Assembly: GCF_900107965.1 (NCBI RefSeq)
Contig: NZ_FNVU01000008.1
Span: 310,001 to 374,000 of the forward strand
Reading direction: 5' to 3'
Source: Actinacidiphila yanglinensis
GTDB lineage: Bacteria > Actinomycetota > Actinomycetes > Streptomycetales > Streptomycetaceae
Length of the DNA stretch: 64,000 nt
The notes below the pieces were generated by a model. It was not told the origin of the DNA and did not search any database. It saw only the letters and a list, made by a program, of their open reading frames with translations. Of the stretch, positions 49,601-57,731 are shown one piece after another. Every line of letters begins with the position of its first letter. Positions within the stretch are counted from its first letter, which is position 1. Position numbers and translations under genes: made by a program.

Positions 49601-50012
49601 CCTCCTCGCCGATCTCCTGATGCGACGTGGACAGGCCCTGCCAGGTGCCCCCGACGTGCTCCCGCAGCAGCGTGACCGGCTTGTCGACAGTGGTGCCGGT
49701 GCCCCGCTTCTTCGCCCGCAACTGCTCGGGGCGCCGCGTGATCTCCAACCGCCGCCCGCCGACGGTGAGTTCGAGGACGACCTCGGTCGGAGTAGCCGGC
49801 TCGGCGTGGTCGCTGCGCAGCCGGTTCGCAGGCCGGGCGCCGGGCACCTGCCCGTACAGCGCGTAGCAGACGGCGTCCAGGACGGAGGTCTTCCCCGCGC
49901 CGGTGGGGCCGTGCAGCAGGAACAGCCCCGCCGCGGAGAGTTCGTCGAAATCGACCCGCTGGCTGCCGGCGAACGGGCCGAAGGCGGTGAGGACGAGGCG
50001 GTGCAGGCGCAT
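46641..50012 (-). CDS. sbcC: Exonuclease subunit SbcC (Rad50-like)
   Basis: A 1123-residue SMC-like ATPase that with SbcD cleaves hairpin and end-bound DNA. Walker A GPTGAGKTS covers residues 35-43. Long coiled coils flank a zinc hook CRVCG. The signature LSGGETFFASLALALGLADV and Walker B LDTLFIDEGFGSLDE are near the C-terminus. A Gly/Ser/Asp/Pro-rich insertion (about residues 225-260) and a second one rich in Ala/Arg/Pro (about 440-530) interrupt the coils. It overlaps the sbcD stop by 1 base (TGATG). Confidence 0.95.
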   Translation of the reverse strand: MRLHRLVLTAFGPFAGSQRVDFDELSAAGLFLLHGPTGAGKTSVLDAVCYALYGQVPGARPANRLRSDHAEPATPTEVVLELTVGGRRLEITRRPEQLRAKKRGTGTTVDKPVTLLREHVGGTWQGLSTSHQEIGEEVRQLLGMSCEQFCQVVLLPQGEFATFLRAGAVERAALLGRLFDTRRFKAVEQWLRDRRHDAERQLAAGDGELRQLGARMRQAAGYGGAPYGSGSVSDPSGAPDDGPGSGIDVGSAGDAATELGAGLLAEAAVLRCEARERYDVTAGAVRLAEDGHRTAAEAAAVAREVAALQQRRRDALDRETAAARQRPARAAVRDRLDRAHRALAVDPALGLHDKAAARHAEALAAERAAVGRLAGSGELPALLAADLPADAVTPIALPAQDTHPTSAAPTATGRGSSRSSGAAHDGFRAGAGRGEASARRGPSGPAPGEELPGAAGGEAVRGVPAQYGPRRADAAEASAPAPRRLSVDAIAGRVGELREELGSLAGAGEAEARLEEIARRRELLEREERADEGAVREAQAWLEGWARERGRLQGRVEAAAEAAARAEGLAGRVEAARGRRDAAAERDRLARGTERAEQAAREARDRAAEAREAWQDAREARIAGIAAELADGLVDGEPCRVCGAEQHPAPARPGAGRRTTSADEDRANAAYEQRRSAYETAGAEAARLRAARDAAAASAGAAPYAELAAACAESEAEHAAAVRSAGDLTEARRALARAEEERERRTAQREGALSRSAARTSRREELDEQHQRLAAELARIRAGHATVRARHASLTARVGLLDLAADAARERIDGERRLAEAVAALAQAAAAAGFGSAAEAAAALLPPAELARTEREVAAWAREEAAIEAALAAPEPAAAAALPPADPDGAQQSAQAAHRRLRDASSAESAAATRCRELDRLTAEGTSRVRELAPAREEFSRLKRLADLVAGNSAENQYRMELETYVLAARLEQVAAAAGVRLQRMSAGRYTLVHSDARAGHRAKSGLGLMVVDAWTGTERDTATLSGGETFFASLALALGLADVVTDEAGGVRLDTLFIDEGFGSLDEQTLDEVLDVLDGLRARDRAVGIVSHVADLRHRIPAQLRVVKDKDGSSVRMHTGAR

Positions 50013-51175
50013 CAGTCGCGCTCCGCCCGGACGGCGTCGGCCCGTACCGCGTCCAACGCGGCCCGCAGGACGCCGCGTTCGGCTCCGTCCGGGCCGTTGC
50101 CGCGCACGTGGGCGACGAAGTCCTCGGCGATCTGCTGGTCCGTGCGGCCGTGCAGCCGGCGGGCGTAGGTGGCGAGCGGGTCCTCGGTGTCGCGGTCGGG
50201 CTCGAAGGCCAGCGCGAGGATGTGCGGGAACCGCTTGGCGAGCGCCGCCATCGGCTCGTGCGGCCGGAACGGATCGGTGAGCGTGGCCTCGACCCACGAC
50301 CCGGTGTGCGGTTCGAGCGCGGGGTCGGCGAGCAGGTCGTCGAGGTGGCCGCGCAACCGGGCGAGCGGGCGGGGCACGGGGGTGTCGAGGCGGCGTGCGG
50401 TGACGTCGCCGCCGGGGCCGAGGTCGACGAGCCACATACTCTTGCGCTGGTGCTGCTCGGAGAAGGAGTAGGCCAGCGGCGAACCGGAGTACCGCACGCG
50501 GTCGTTGATGGTCTGGCAGCCGTGCAGATGGCCGAGCGCGACGTAATGGGCTCCGTCGAAGAGGCCGGCGGGCACCGCCTCGACACCGCTGGCGGTGATG
50601 TCGCGCTCGCTGTCGCAGGGCGCGCCGCCGGTGACGAAGGCGTGCGCGACGACGACCGCGCGGGTGCCCGCCGGGCGGGTGGCGAGGTCGGCGCGGACCC
50701 GGTCCATGGCGGCGCCCAGCACGGCGGTGTGGTCCGCCCGCTCGGTGTCGAACTCGGCCTGGACGAGGGCGGGTTCGAGATAGGGCAGGCCGTAGACGGC
50801 GACGTCGCCGTGCGGCGGGTCGGGCAGCAGGACCGGGAGGTGGCAGGTCGCGGGGTCGGTCCGCAGGTGGACGCCGGCCCGGCCGATCAGCCCGGCGCCG
50901 ACCCCTAGCCGCCGGGCCGAATCGTGGTTGCCGGAGGTGAGCACGGCCGGCACGCCGAGATCGGCGAGGCGGTGCAGGACCTCGTCGTACAACTCGATCG
51001 CGCCCAGCGGGGGCACCGCCCGGTCGTAGACGTCGCCGGCGACAAGCACCGCGTCCACCTGCTCGGCGCGCACCGTGGCCACGAGGTGGTCGAGGAAGGT
51101 CCGCTGGTCCTCCAGCAGGCTCACCCGGTGGAAGGACCGGCCGAGGTGCCAGTCCGAGGTGTGCAGGAATCTCAC
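50012..51175 (-). CDS. sbcD: Exonuclease subunit SbcD (Mre11-like)
   Basis: A 387-residue metallophosphoesterase nuclease. The dimetal motifs are visible: SDWHLG (residues 7-12), GDVYD, SGNHD, VVVAHAFVTG, and ALGHLHGCQ. GTG 51175 begins (V)RFLHTSDWHLG, with GGAG 8 bases upstream. It is the first gene of the sbcDC operon and works with the SbcC ATPase encoded 1 base on. Confidence 0.95.
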   Translation of the reverse strand: MRFLHTSDWHLGRSFHRVSLLEDQRTFLDHLVATVRAEQVDAVLVAGDVYDRAVPPLGAIELYDEVLHRLADLGVPAVLTSGNHDSARRLGVGAGLIGRAGVHLRTDPATCHLPVLLPDPPHGDVAVYGLPYLEPALVQAEFDTERADHTAVLGAAMDRVRADLATRPAGTRAVVVAHAFVTGGAPCDSERDITASGVEAVPAGLFDGAHYVALGHLHGCQTINDRVRYSGSPLAYSFSEQHQRKSMWLVDLGPGGDVTARRLDTPVPRPLARLRGHLDDLLADPALEPHTGSWVEATLTDPFRPHEPMAALAKRFPHILALAFEPDRDTEDPLATYARRLHGRTDQQIAEDFVAHVRGNGPDGAERGVLRAALDAVRADAVRAERD

Positions 51176-51334
51176 GCCACCGCTCCGAACCGCACCCGTC
51201 CCCCTCATCGTCCCCGGGCGTTCACCCGCAGAGCAGCACCGTACTACCGATCACTCCCGCCCCTCGCCCGCACACCCCGCGGGGCACTCTCCGGCTACCG
51301 CGGAGTCGCCTTGCGCCGTGCCGGGGGCGGCGGT

Positions 51335-51964
51335 TCAGGGGACGTCGACATACGCGCTGCCCTCGGTGGTGCAGGTGGCGGTGCCGGAGGTGGCGTCGGC
51401 GAGCCAGGAGCGGAAGGCCGCGGTGTCGGGTTCGGGGACGCCGAGACGGAAGGTGACCGCGGCGCCGTACTCCACCTCGCGCACGGCGTGGCCGGCGGTG
51501 CGCAGGTCGTTCTCCAGCCGTCCGGCGCGCTGGTGGTCGGCGGTGACGGTGAGCAGGGCCAGCAGGCGCCGCTCGACGGTGCCGGTCGCGTCCAGCGCCG
51601 CCGACACGGCTCCGCCGTACGCGCGGGCCAGCCCGCCGGCGCCGAGCTGGACGCCTCCGTAGTAGCGGGTGACGACCGCCACGGTGTCGCGCACCTCGCG
51701 GGCGAGCAGGACCTGGAGCATGGGGGTGCCCGCGGTGCCGCCGGGCTCGCCGTCGTCGCTCGCCCGGTGCAGGCGGCCGTCGGGGCCGATGACGTACGCG
51801 TAGCAGTGGTGCGAGGCCCCCGGGTGCTCCTTGCGCACGGCGCGGACGAACTCCTCGGCCTCTTCCTGGCTGCCGGCCGGCGCCAGCGCGCACCGGAACC
51901 GCGAGCGTTTGATCTCACTTTCGTACACGCCCGGCCGCGCCACCGTCAGATACCGATCTACCAC
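51335..51964 (-). CDS. YigZ/IMPACT family protein
   Basis: A 209-residue protein with the UPF0029/IMPACT fold: EIKRSRFRCALAPAGSQEEAEEFVRAVRKEHPGASHHCYAYVIG, then DDGEPGGTAGTPMLQVL and VVTRYYGGVQLGAGGLARAYG. The C-terminal ~60 residues are the DUF1949 domain. Bacterial members are of unknown role and resemble translation regulators in eukaryotes. GTG 51964 lies 7 bases after a TAGGCT -10 on the minus strand, which suggests a leaderless message. Confidence 0.92.
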   Translation of the reverse strand: MVDRYLTVARPGVYESEIKRSRFRCALAPAGSQEEAEEFVRAVRKEHPGASHHCYAYVIGPDGRLHRASDDGEPGGTAGTPMLQVLLAREVRDTVAVVTRYYGGVQLGAGGLARAYGGAVSAALDATGTVERRLLALLTVTADHQRAGRLENDLRTAGHAVREVEYGAAVTFRLGVPEPDTAAFRSWLADATSGTATCTTEGSAYVDVP

Positions 51965-52071
51965 CCTTTCAGCCTAGTGCCGGGGGAATCATGGTGCCGG
52001 GCGGGGCGTTGATCAGGCAGGAAGCGCGGGGAAGCGTGCGGGCGGGCAGAAGCAGGGGAAGGGTGAGCGGG

Positions 52072-52479
52072 ATGTACGGCGACGCGGAGACGGTGCGCAG
52101 GATCCTCACCGAGAGCGGTGACACCTGGGCGGTGGTCGGCCTGTCGAACAACACGTCGCGGGCGGCGTTCGGCGTGGCGGCGGTGCTGCAGCGGTTCGGC
52201 AAGCGCGTGGTGCCGGTCCACCCGAAGGCGGAGTCGGTGCACGGCGAGAAGGGATACGCGTCGCTGGCGGAGATCCCCTTCCCCGTCGACGTGGTGGACG
52301 TCTTCGTCAACTCCGCGCTGGCGGGCGCGGTGGCCGACGAGGCGGCGGCGGTCGGCGCGAAGGCGGTCTGGTTCCAGCTCGGCGTGGTCGACGAGCAGGC
52401 GTACGCGCGGGTGCGGGAGGCGGGTCTGGACATGGTCATGGATCGCTGTCCCGCGATCGAGATTAACTCCCTGCGTTAG
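52072..52479 (+). CDS. CoA-binding domain protein (YccU type)
   Basis: A 135-residue Rossmann-fold protein of the CoA_binding_2 family: WAVVGLSNNTSRAAFGVAAVLQRFGKRVVPVHPK, VDVVDVFVNSALAGAVADEA, KAVWFQLGVVDEQAYARVREAGLDMVMDRCPAIE. Relatives bind CoA or a nucleotide, and their biological role is unclear. The ATG at 52072 follows GGGGAAGGG. This is the last chromosomal gene before the island; a small hairpin follows it. Confidence 0.9.
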   Translation: MYGDAETVRRILTESGDTWAVVGLSNNTSRAAFGVAAVLQRFGKRVVPVHPKAESVHGEKGYASLAEIPFPVDVVDVFVNSALAGAVADEAAAVGAKAVWFQLGVVDEQAYARVREAGLDMVMDRCPAIEINSLR

Positions 52480-52502
52480 CAGTCGACCGCACAACAAAGC
52501 CC

Positions 52503-52522
52503 CCTGCCACGGGGATGGCAGG
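52503..52522 (+). terminator. Hairpin after the CoA-binding gene
   Basis: CCTGCCA (52503-52509), CGGGGA, TGGCAGG (52516-52522): a perfect 7-bp stem, 24 bases after the stop. Confidence 0.6.
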
Positions 52523-52586
52523 TGGCGCGCTGGACGGCGCCGCCAGAGCTAGGGGCTGTCGTGTGGATCATGAAGAGAGTGCAACG

Positions 52587-52832
52587 ATGTCAGCCATGGC
52601 CTCTGAAGACTCGCTCTCCAGTCAGTCAAGCGACGCCGCTGGCGGCCTCATCCCATGCCCCTGCTGTTTCCAGCGGACTCTGGAGGAACAGGCCAATTTT
52701 GAGATCTGTCCGGAGTGCGGCTGGGAGGACGATGGGCAGGATGGCGCGGACGCGCACATCGTGCGGGGCGGGCCCAACGGCAGGCTGAGCCTGACGCAGG
52801 CACGGCTGGACTATCTGGAGTCAGCAGCCTAG
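52587..52832 (+). CDS. CPCC-type cysteine-rich small protein
   Basis: An 81-residue protein with IPCPCCFQRTLEE then EICPECGWEDDGQD, four cysteines in two CxxC pairs followed by an acidic Trp/Glu/Asp segment. This is the Cysteine-rich CPCC family, whose members often sit in toxin/immunity or phage islands. It should bind a metal. ATG 52587 has GAGAG upstream. The stop TAG at 52830-52832 lies inside the CTAG target duplicated by the IS, so the gene is intact. Confidence 0.75.
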   Translation: MSAMASEDSLSSQSSDAAGGLIPCPCCFQRTLEEQANFEICPECGWEDDGQDGADAHIVRGGPNGRLSLTQARLDYLESAA

Positions 52833-52853
52833 TACTCCAGCTGTAGATCTTGA

Positions 52854-54179
52854 TCACGACTGTTGGAGGGCCTGGCGCTGGTAGTGGCTGCTGCGTGCAC
52901 GGGCTTGGTGTCGTCGGCGCCAGCTTGACCAGCTGAGGCGGTGCGCCAGGCCGCAGGGTTGTGGTGCGGCGAAGGCGGCGAAGAGCCGTTGGATCTCGCT
53001 GCAGGTCAGCGGAGCGAGCCCTGGTGAGGTGGCCACGGCGGTCCGTTCGAGGGCAGCCGTGACCACGAGGAAGGCGTGCGCGAGCATGGCCAGCGTGGTC
53101 CAGCGGTGCCACGAGGTCCAGCGGCGGACCTGGTGCTCGTCCAGCCCGGTCAGTCCCTTCGCGGACTGGAAGGTCTCCTCCACGGTCCAGCGGCGGCCAG
53201 CCACCCTGACCAGGGTGCTCAAAGGAACGGGTCCAGCCGAGTAGCAGCGGTAGAAAGCGAGTTCGCCGGTGCGCCGGTTGCGTCGAATGAGCAAGGACCG
53301 GTGCCCTGTGCTGCCGGACGGGCTGTCGATCTCGACCTGGGCCCAGTCGTAGAAGCGGTGACCTTTGGCACCGTCTCCGGCCGAGAGTCGCTGCCAGGCC
53401 TTCTTCGGGAGGCAGTGGGCCAGCATGCCGGCCGTGAAGATGCCCGCGCGGGTCGGGATCGGTCGCTTGCGTGAGACGGCCAATACATAGCCGACCTGAC
53501 GGCTCTCCAGCTCGGCGCTCAGGTGCGGGTCGCCGCCGTAGACCTCGTCGCCGGTGACCCATGAGGCCGTGACGCCGGCGTCCAGGGCCTGGGCGATCAT
53601 CTCGGTGACCAGGGCGGGCTTGGTGGCGAACCCCGTGTCCTCCGGGATGCCCGCCGCTCTGCATCGGTCGGGGTCCTGGGTCCAGGAGCGTGGGATGTAG
53701 AGGCGGCGGTCGATGGCAGCGTGCCCGGCCGGGGTGGAGTAGACGAGGTAGACGGCGACCTGCGAGTTCTCGATGCGGCCCGCGGTCCCGGTGTACTGGC
53801 GTTGCACCCCGACACTCGCGGTGCCCTTCTTCAGGTCGCCGGTCTCGTCCACCACGAGGACGGCGTCCGTGTTGCCGAGGTGCTCGACCACGAAGTCCCG
53901 TATGTCGTCGCGAACTCGGTCGGCGTCCCAGGACGCGCGGCTGAGCAGGTGCTGCATACCGGCCGGACTGCTGTCACCGGCGTGCTCGGCGATCGTCCAG
54001 CAGTTCTTCCGCGGCAACTCTGCCAGCAGGCCCAGCACGAACGCCCGTGCTCTGCGACGCGGCTCGACCCGGGCGAACCGCCCTGCCACCCTCGCCATCA
54101 GGCTGTCGAACACCGGCTGCCACCGGGCAGGGTCTACGCTGTGGCCCACAGCCATCAGCTGATCTTCGTCTGTCCACAC
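52854..54179 (-). CDS. IS701-family transposase
   Basis: A 441-residue DDE transposase. The catalytic Asp111 is in AVLVVDETGDLKKG, Asp211 in SWVTGDEVYGG, and Glu in RWTVEETFQSAKGLTG (about 334). ENSQVAVYLVY and IDRRLYIPRSWTQDPDRC are typical of the family. GTG 54179 is taken as the start; the in-frame ATG at 54155 is possible. The last codons lie at the edge of the left inverted repeat. It is intact and so probably functional. Confidence 0.95.
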   Translation of the reverse strand: MWTDEDQLMAVGHSVDPARWQPVFDSLMARVAGRFARVEPRRRARAFVLGLLAELPRKNCWTIAEHAGDSSPAGMQHLLSRASWDADRVRDDIRDFVVEHLGNTDAVLVVDETGDLKKGTASVGVQRQYTGTAGRIENSQVAVYLVYSTPAGHAAIDRRLYIPRSWTQDPDRCRAAGIPEDTGFATKPALVTEMIAQALDAGVTASWVTGDEVYGGDPHLSAELESRQVGYVLAVSRKRPIPTRAGIFTAGMLAHCLPKKAWQRLSAGDGAKGHRFYDWAQVEIDSPSGSTGHRSLLIRRNRRTGELAFYRCYSAGPVPLSTLVRVAGRRWTVEETFQSAKGLTGLDEHQVRRWTSWHRWTTLAMLAHAFLVVTAALERTAVATSPGLAPLTCSEIQRLFAAFAAPQPCGLAHRLSWSSWRRRHQARARSSHYQRQALQQS

Positions 54180-54211
54180 AACCGACGATGATCAACGGTG
54201 GCCGTTCCCTT

Positions 54212-54649
54212 CTACGCCACCCAGCAGTACAAGCTCTCGTCTCCCTCGCCGACGGCACGAGCCACGTTGGCCAAGCCCCTCAGGATCCACACAGCGATCT
54301 CGGGATCGAAGCCCTCGCCCTCTGCCGCCCGCTCAGCCACCCACAGCTGGCTGACCTCTGCGAGCCGGTGCGCGTCGGCGGCGCTCAGGGCGGCTTGAAG
54401 GGTGCGGGAGACGGCAAGGACGAGCGGACCCTCGCCCTCGTCCGGGTCGGCAACAGTCTCGGGAACATCGTCGTCGAGGACCTCTTCGAAGCTCCGACCG
54501 GCGAGGATACTCTCCCACTCGATCAGAGCCTCCTCGACATCGAAGTTGCCGAAGGTCAGCGACTCGAAGACCCCGTCGGGACCACCCTCCGCGACAGCAG
54601 CGGCGGCTTCATGGTCCGGTGCCACGAAGAACTTGATGACGATGCTCAC
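54212..54649 (-). CDS. Passenger gene of the IS701 element, unknown function
   Basis: A 145-residue acidic protein not recognised as a named family. It begins MSIVIKFFVAPDHEAAAAV and has a mixed alpha/beta pattern: DGVFESLTFGNFDVEEALIEWESILAG, AVSRTLQAALSAADAHRLAEVSQLWVAE, and ends ESLYCWVA. No catalytic motif, membrane segment or signal is seen. It lies inside the inverted repeats, upstream of and in the same direction as the transposase. It is small, acidic and soluble, like many immunity proteins, but no toxin is adjacent. Confidence 0.75.
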   Translation of the reverse strand: MSIVIKFFVAPDHEAAAAVAEGGPDGVFESLTFGNFDVEEALIEWESILAGRSFEEVLDDDVPETVADPDEGEGPLVLAVSRTLQAALSAADAHRLAEVSQLWVAERAAEGEGFDPEIAVWILRGLANVARAVGEGDESLYCWVA

Positions 54650-54892
54650 CGGGGCATAGTGCCTGCTTCACCGGGCCCGGTCTACCTGCCAGCGGCCAGC
54701 AGAAACCGACCTCCGACCCGAGATGCTCTCGGCCCACAGGCCAAGATCAAGATCTACAGCTGGAGTACTAGGGACGCGATGAGTCAATGACGCGTGGCGG
54801 AGAAGGGCTGTGGATGTCGGAAGCACGACGTCAGATGCCAGACCTGGCTGAATAGGGCAGCGTCCGGCAACGATGCACCTCGTTGTCAGGTC

Positions 54893-55660
54893 ATGTCGTT
54901 GACCGATGCGCAGTGGGCGCGGATCGAGCCGTTACTCCCGGACCGCACGCCGAAGCGGGGTGGCCGCTGGCGCGACCACCGGAAAGTGATCGACGCCATT
55001 GCCCACATATTCCAGACCGGGACGCAATGGGTCCACCTGCCGGAGAAGTACGGCAACTGGCGTGGCGTCTATAACCGGCTGCGAATGTGGGCCGTCGACG
55101 GCACCTGGGAGCGAGTGTTTACCGCTCTGGTGGCACCAACGGACGCAGACGAGGACCTCAACTGGGCCGTCTCGGTCGACTCCACGATCGTGCGAGCGCA
55201 CCAGCACGCGGCCGGTGCCCGCTGCTGGCCCCTCGCGTTCGTTCTCACCGCCGGACAAGCCGGTGATGCACCTGCCTTCACCGAGGTCATGGCCCGCCTA
55301 CGAGTTCCCCGTCGATGAAGACGGCCTCGCACCAGGCCGGATCTGGTCCTGGCCGACAAGGCGTACTCCTTCCGCGCAATCCGCGAGCACCTGCGTAACC
55401 GCGGCATCCGGGCAGTGATCCCAGTCCCCGCAGACCAGCGCAGCCACCGGCTCCGTCGGGGCAGCCGAGGCGGCAGGCCGCCAGCCTTCGACCACGAGAC
55501 CTACAAACAGCGCAACACCGTCGAGCGGTGCATCAATCGCTTGAGACAGTGGCGAGGCATTGCCATCCGCTACGAGAAGACAGCCGCCATCTACCTGGGC
55601 GGACTCCACATCGCGGGATCTTCCTCTGGTCCGGCCGGTGATCCAAACGAAACTGCCTAA
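54893..55660 (+). pseudogene. Decayed IS5-type transposase
   Basis: A frame reading MSLTDAQWARIEPLLPDRTPKRGGRW through VDSTIVRAHQHAAGAR is IS5-family. Three faults are visible. About 30 residues are missing between HAAGAR and CWPLAFVLT. A stop TGA interrupts at 55316-55318, directly after RLRVPRR, while LVLADKAYS and the rest continue in the same frame. A base is lost near 55616, so the normal LHIAGIFLWS end is replaced. The original stop would be near 55641. No clear terminal repeats were found. Confidence 0.85.
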
Positions 55661-55728
55661 GGGCGACAGACACCGTCGGTCTCTTCCATCAGCGGAGGAG
55701 GCTGGGACCCTCCCCGGGGGGGGTGCGG

Positions 55729-55920
55729 ATGCCTGATGATGAGTGGGAGCCCTTCCTAGTGGCTGCCAAGGTGGCGAACCCCGCCGGCCGCAGCCCGCGC
55801 GGCGAGGTGATCCATGAGTTCATCCGCTGGCAGCTGCGCCGCCCCGGGGCGAAGTTGCCCGAGCGGCCACCAGCGGGCCCGTGGTCAACGTCGACGGCCG
55901 ACGAGTCGCCAGACACAAGA
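55729..55920 (+). CDS. Possible ribbon-helix-helix-like protein fragment
   Basis: The frame from ATG 55729 (or GTG 55723) encodes PDDEWEPFLVAAKVANPAGRSPRGEVIHEFIRWQLRRPGAKLPERP, the pattern of small RHH-like proteins of actinobacterial mobile elements. The next in-frame stop is only at 56262. The frame runs through the integrase terminator and into the opposite strand of the integrase gene, so the true C-terminus has been lost. The end given is the point where homology fades. It is probably a remnant. Confidence 0.5.
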
Positions 55921-55954
55921 GAGAGCCCCCAAGAGGGTCCTGGGGGGCGCTCTC
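55921..55954 (-). terminator. Integrase terminator
   Basis: GAGAGCCCCC (55921-55930) pairs with GGGGGGCGCTCTC (55942-55954), followed on the minus strand by TCTTGTGT. It lies 14 bases beyond the integrase stop and has the form common in actinophages. Confidence 0.75.
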
Positions 55955-55967
55955 CGTCGTTCGCGGG

Positions 55968-57578
55968 CTACTTCGGGCCGCCAACCCATCGGACGCGAAG
56001 CCGATTCTCAATGGGCGTCCTGTCTCCCTGCTTTGCGGACGGTAGTAGAACCAACTCGTCGACGACGCTGCGGAGCAACATCCGTTTGTCGTCCAGCTCC
56101 GCCGTCGCCCAAGCCTCCGTCAACAGTTCCGCGTCGAGAAGCGGCGTCAGGTCAGCTTGCCGCTCCAACTCCCGCAAGTCTTCGCCCAGGAGTGCAACCT
56201 GTGCCGCTAGCGCGTCGGCAAGTTGCGCGTACCGCTCGGCACTCATGCGGCCGTGCACGTAGTACGCCGCATCCAGCTCCTCCGCCCGTCGATGAGAGTC
56301 CTTAAGCGCGGCCTCCGTGTGACGGTGTCGCGCTTTCTTTTCAGGGTCCTGATATGACAGCCATCGGCGCGCAATCTCGTATAAGGCCTCGCCGCCTGGC
56401 TCCAGCGCTGACACGTGGGTCACCCACATCTCCCCCACCACGAAATCAACGCGAGACGCCTTCGTTCGGACTCCCCGGCAGGCTGTGGGGCCACCCTCAA
56501 GATGCGTGCGGCAACGGTAAGACTCGCCACCCGACACCATCCCCACCTGACAGTGTGGGCACTTCATGATTCCAGTCAGAAGCTTTCCGGGTCGCTTTGC
56601 TCCGTGCATCCCCTTGGCGCCGCGGAACGTTCGAGAGGAGAACTGCGCCTTAATCGCATACCACTCGGTCAGCGTCACTACGCCAGTTCCGCAAGACACT
56701 GGCGTGCCACTGGCGTCTAGGAGGACGTCAGCCTTCCACGTCCCCCATTTGTCGATCGGCTGCCCAAACTCGTCGATGTGTCGCTCCCGGAAGGGGACGA
56801 GTCCCGCCCAAAGGGGGGACTGCGCCATACGCGCGATTGCATTGGCAGACCAGTGCCGCCCCGAGCGGGTAGACAGTCCCTCCGCGTTGACTCGGTGTGC
56901 GGCCGTGGTTCCCCCAAGACCTTCTAGGAGAAGTTCAGCAATCTTCCGGGCCGTTGGATACTCGTCCGGGTGTGGGGCGATCCGACCGTTGCCGACACGC
57001 TGCAGCCCGAATGGAAGAGGTCCGCCGGGAACACGACCGATTACCCGATGTGATTCGAGCCCGATGAGGACGCGTTTGGAGATATCCCGTGATTCCTCCA
57101 TCGCGCGGTCCGACAGCAACGCAAAGACAACGCGGCCTCCGCGTGAGCTGTCCAGCCCTTCGGACGTTGAGACGAGACGCCCCCGCCGCTTCTCCAACTC
57201 GTCGAGCAGCGGGGTAACTTGCCCCATTCCGCGTCGGTCAAAGCGGTCCGTCTTCCATGCTGCCAGGGTTTTTGAGCGGCCAGCGAGCACGGCCGCACAC
57301 GCGTTATCGAACTCGTCGCGACGGACATGCACTTTGCTGGCGCTCTTCTGCTCCAGCCACACGTGACGGATCGCCACGTCCTCTCGCGCTAGATAGGCGT
57401 GCACCTGGCGCAGATGACCCCGCAGGGTCGCCAGGTCTTCGCTCTTCTTCGACCGCCTGATGTAGACGTCTGCCAGGGTCTCCGGCTCGCCATCCGCAGG
57501 GCGGTCCAGCCCCATGCCTGCCCGCTCCTCAGCCGTGAGACCGAGTGCCTGAAGTGCGGCTTCGTCTTCCCGCTCCAC
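55968..57578 (-). CDS. Large serine integrase
   Basis: A 536-residue serine recombinase. The catalytic N-terminal domain has the YIRRSKKSED segment (nucleophile Ser near residue 43), then TLAAWKTDRFDRRG and GGRVVFALLSDRAMEESRDISKR. The recombinase domain follows (IGRVPGGPLPFGLQRVG, SPLWAGLVPFRERH). A zinc ribbon (KCPHCQVGM... YRCRTH ... CRG) precedes a C-terminal coiled coil. The start is GTG 57578 with GAGGGGG upstream. The base composition is less GC-rich than its neighbours, which supports acquisition. Core attachment sites were not found by eye. Confidence 0.92.
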   Translation of the reverse strand: MEREDEAALQALGLTAEERAGMGLDRPADGEPETLADVYIRRSKKSEDLATLRGHLRQVHAYLAREDVAIRHVWLEQKSASKVHVRRDEFDNACAAVLAGRSKTLAAWKTDRFDRRGMGQVTPLLDELEKRRGRLVSTSEGLDSSRGGRVVFALLSDRAMEESRDISKRVLIGLESHRVIGRVPGGPLPFGLQRVGNGRIAPHPDEYPTARKIAELLLEGLGGTTAAHRVNAEGLSTRSGRHWSANAIARMAQSPLWAGLVPFRERHIDEFGQPIDKWGTWKADVLLDASGTPVSCGTGVVTLTEWYAIKAQFSSRTFRGAKGMHGAKRPGKLLTGIMKCPHCQVGMVSGGESYRCRTHLEGGPTACRGVRTKASRVDFVVGEMWVTHVSALEPGGEALYEIARRWLSYQDPEKKARHRHTEAALKDSHRRAEELDAAYYVHGRMSAERYAQLADALAAQVALLGEDLRELERQADLTPLLDAELLTEAWATAELDDKRMLLRSVVDELVLLPSAKQGDRTPIENRLRVRWVGGPK

Positions 57579-57731
57579 CGTGCCCCCTCTATGCCAGCGT
57601 CGGCGCTAGACATAGGGAATTATTCTACCGCTGTCCTGCCGTCGAGATACTGCAGCTTTGACGCCGGCCCCGGTAGTGGGGCGGGCGCAGGCTGGGCGTC
57701 GCTGTCGGGGTGGTGCGGGGCGGGCCGGGGT
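57579..57731. other. Right boundary of the island
   Basis: About 150 bases between the integrase start and the YbaK gene. It includes an AT-rich patch (GGGAATTATTCTACC at about 57614-57628) that probably holds the integrase promoter. A serine integrase attachment site is expected here or at the left edge, but no repeat core was seen. Confidence 0.35.

Larger units (their letters stand above)
52829..54771. mobile_element. IS701-type element carrying a passenger gene
   Basis: A 1,935-bp element (52833-54767) bounded by perfect 23-bp terminal inverted repeats: TACTCCAGCTG...TTGATC at 52833-52855, and its complement at 54745-54767. A direct repeat CTAG lies at 52829-52832 and 54768-54771. A 4-bp YTAR/CTAG target duplication and a DDE transposase fit the IS701 family. 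It holds a ~440-residue transposase and a second gene (54212-54649), making it longer than the usual ~1.4 kb. The sharp ends and intact transposase suggest recent insertion. Confidence 0.93.

Noticed and set aside
52479..57731. Direct repeats as attL/attR of the serine integrase
   Set aside because: No convincing shared core was seen between the two edges by eye; serine integrase cores can be as short as 2 bases.
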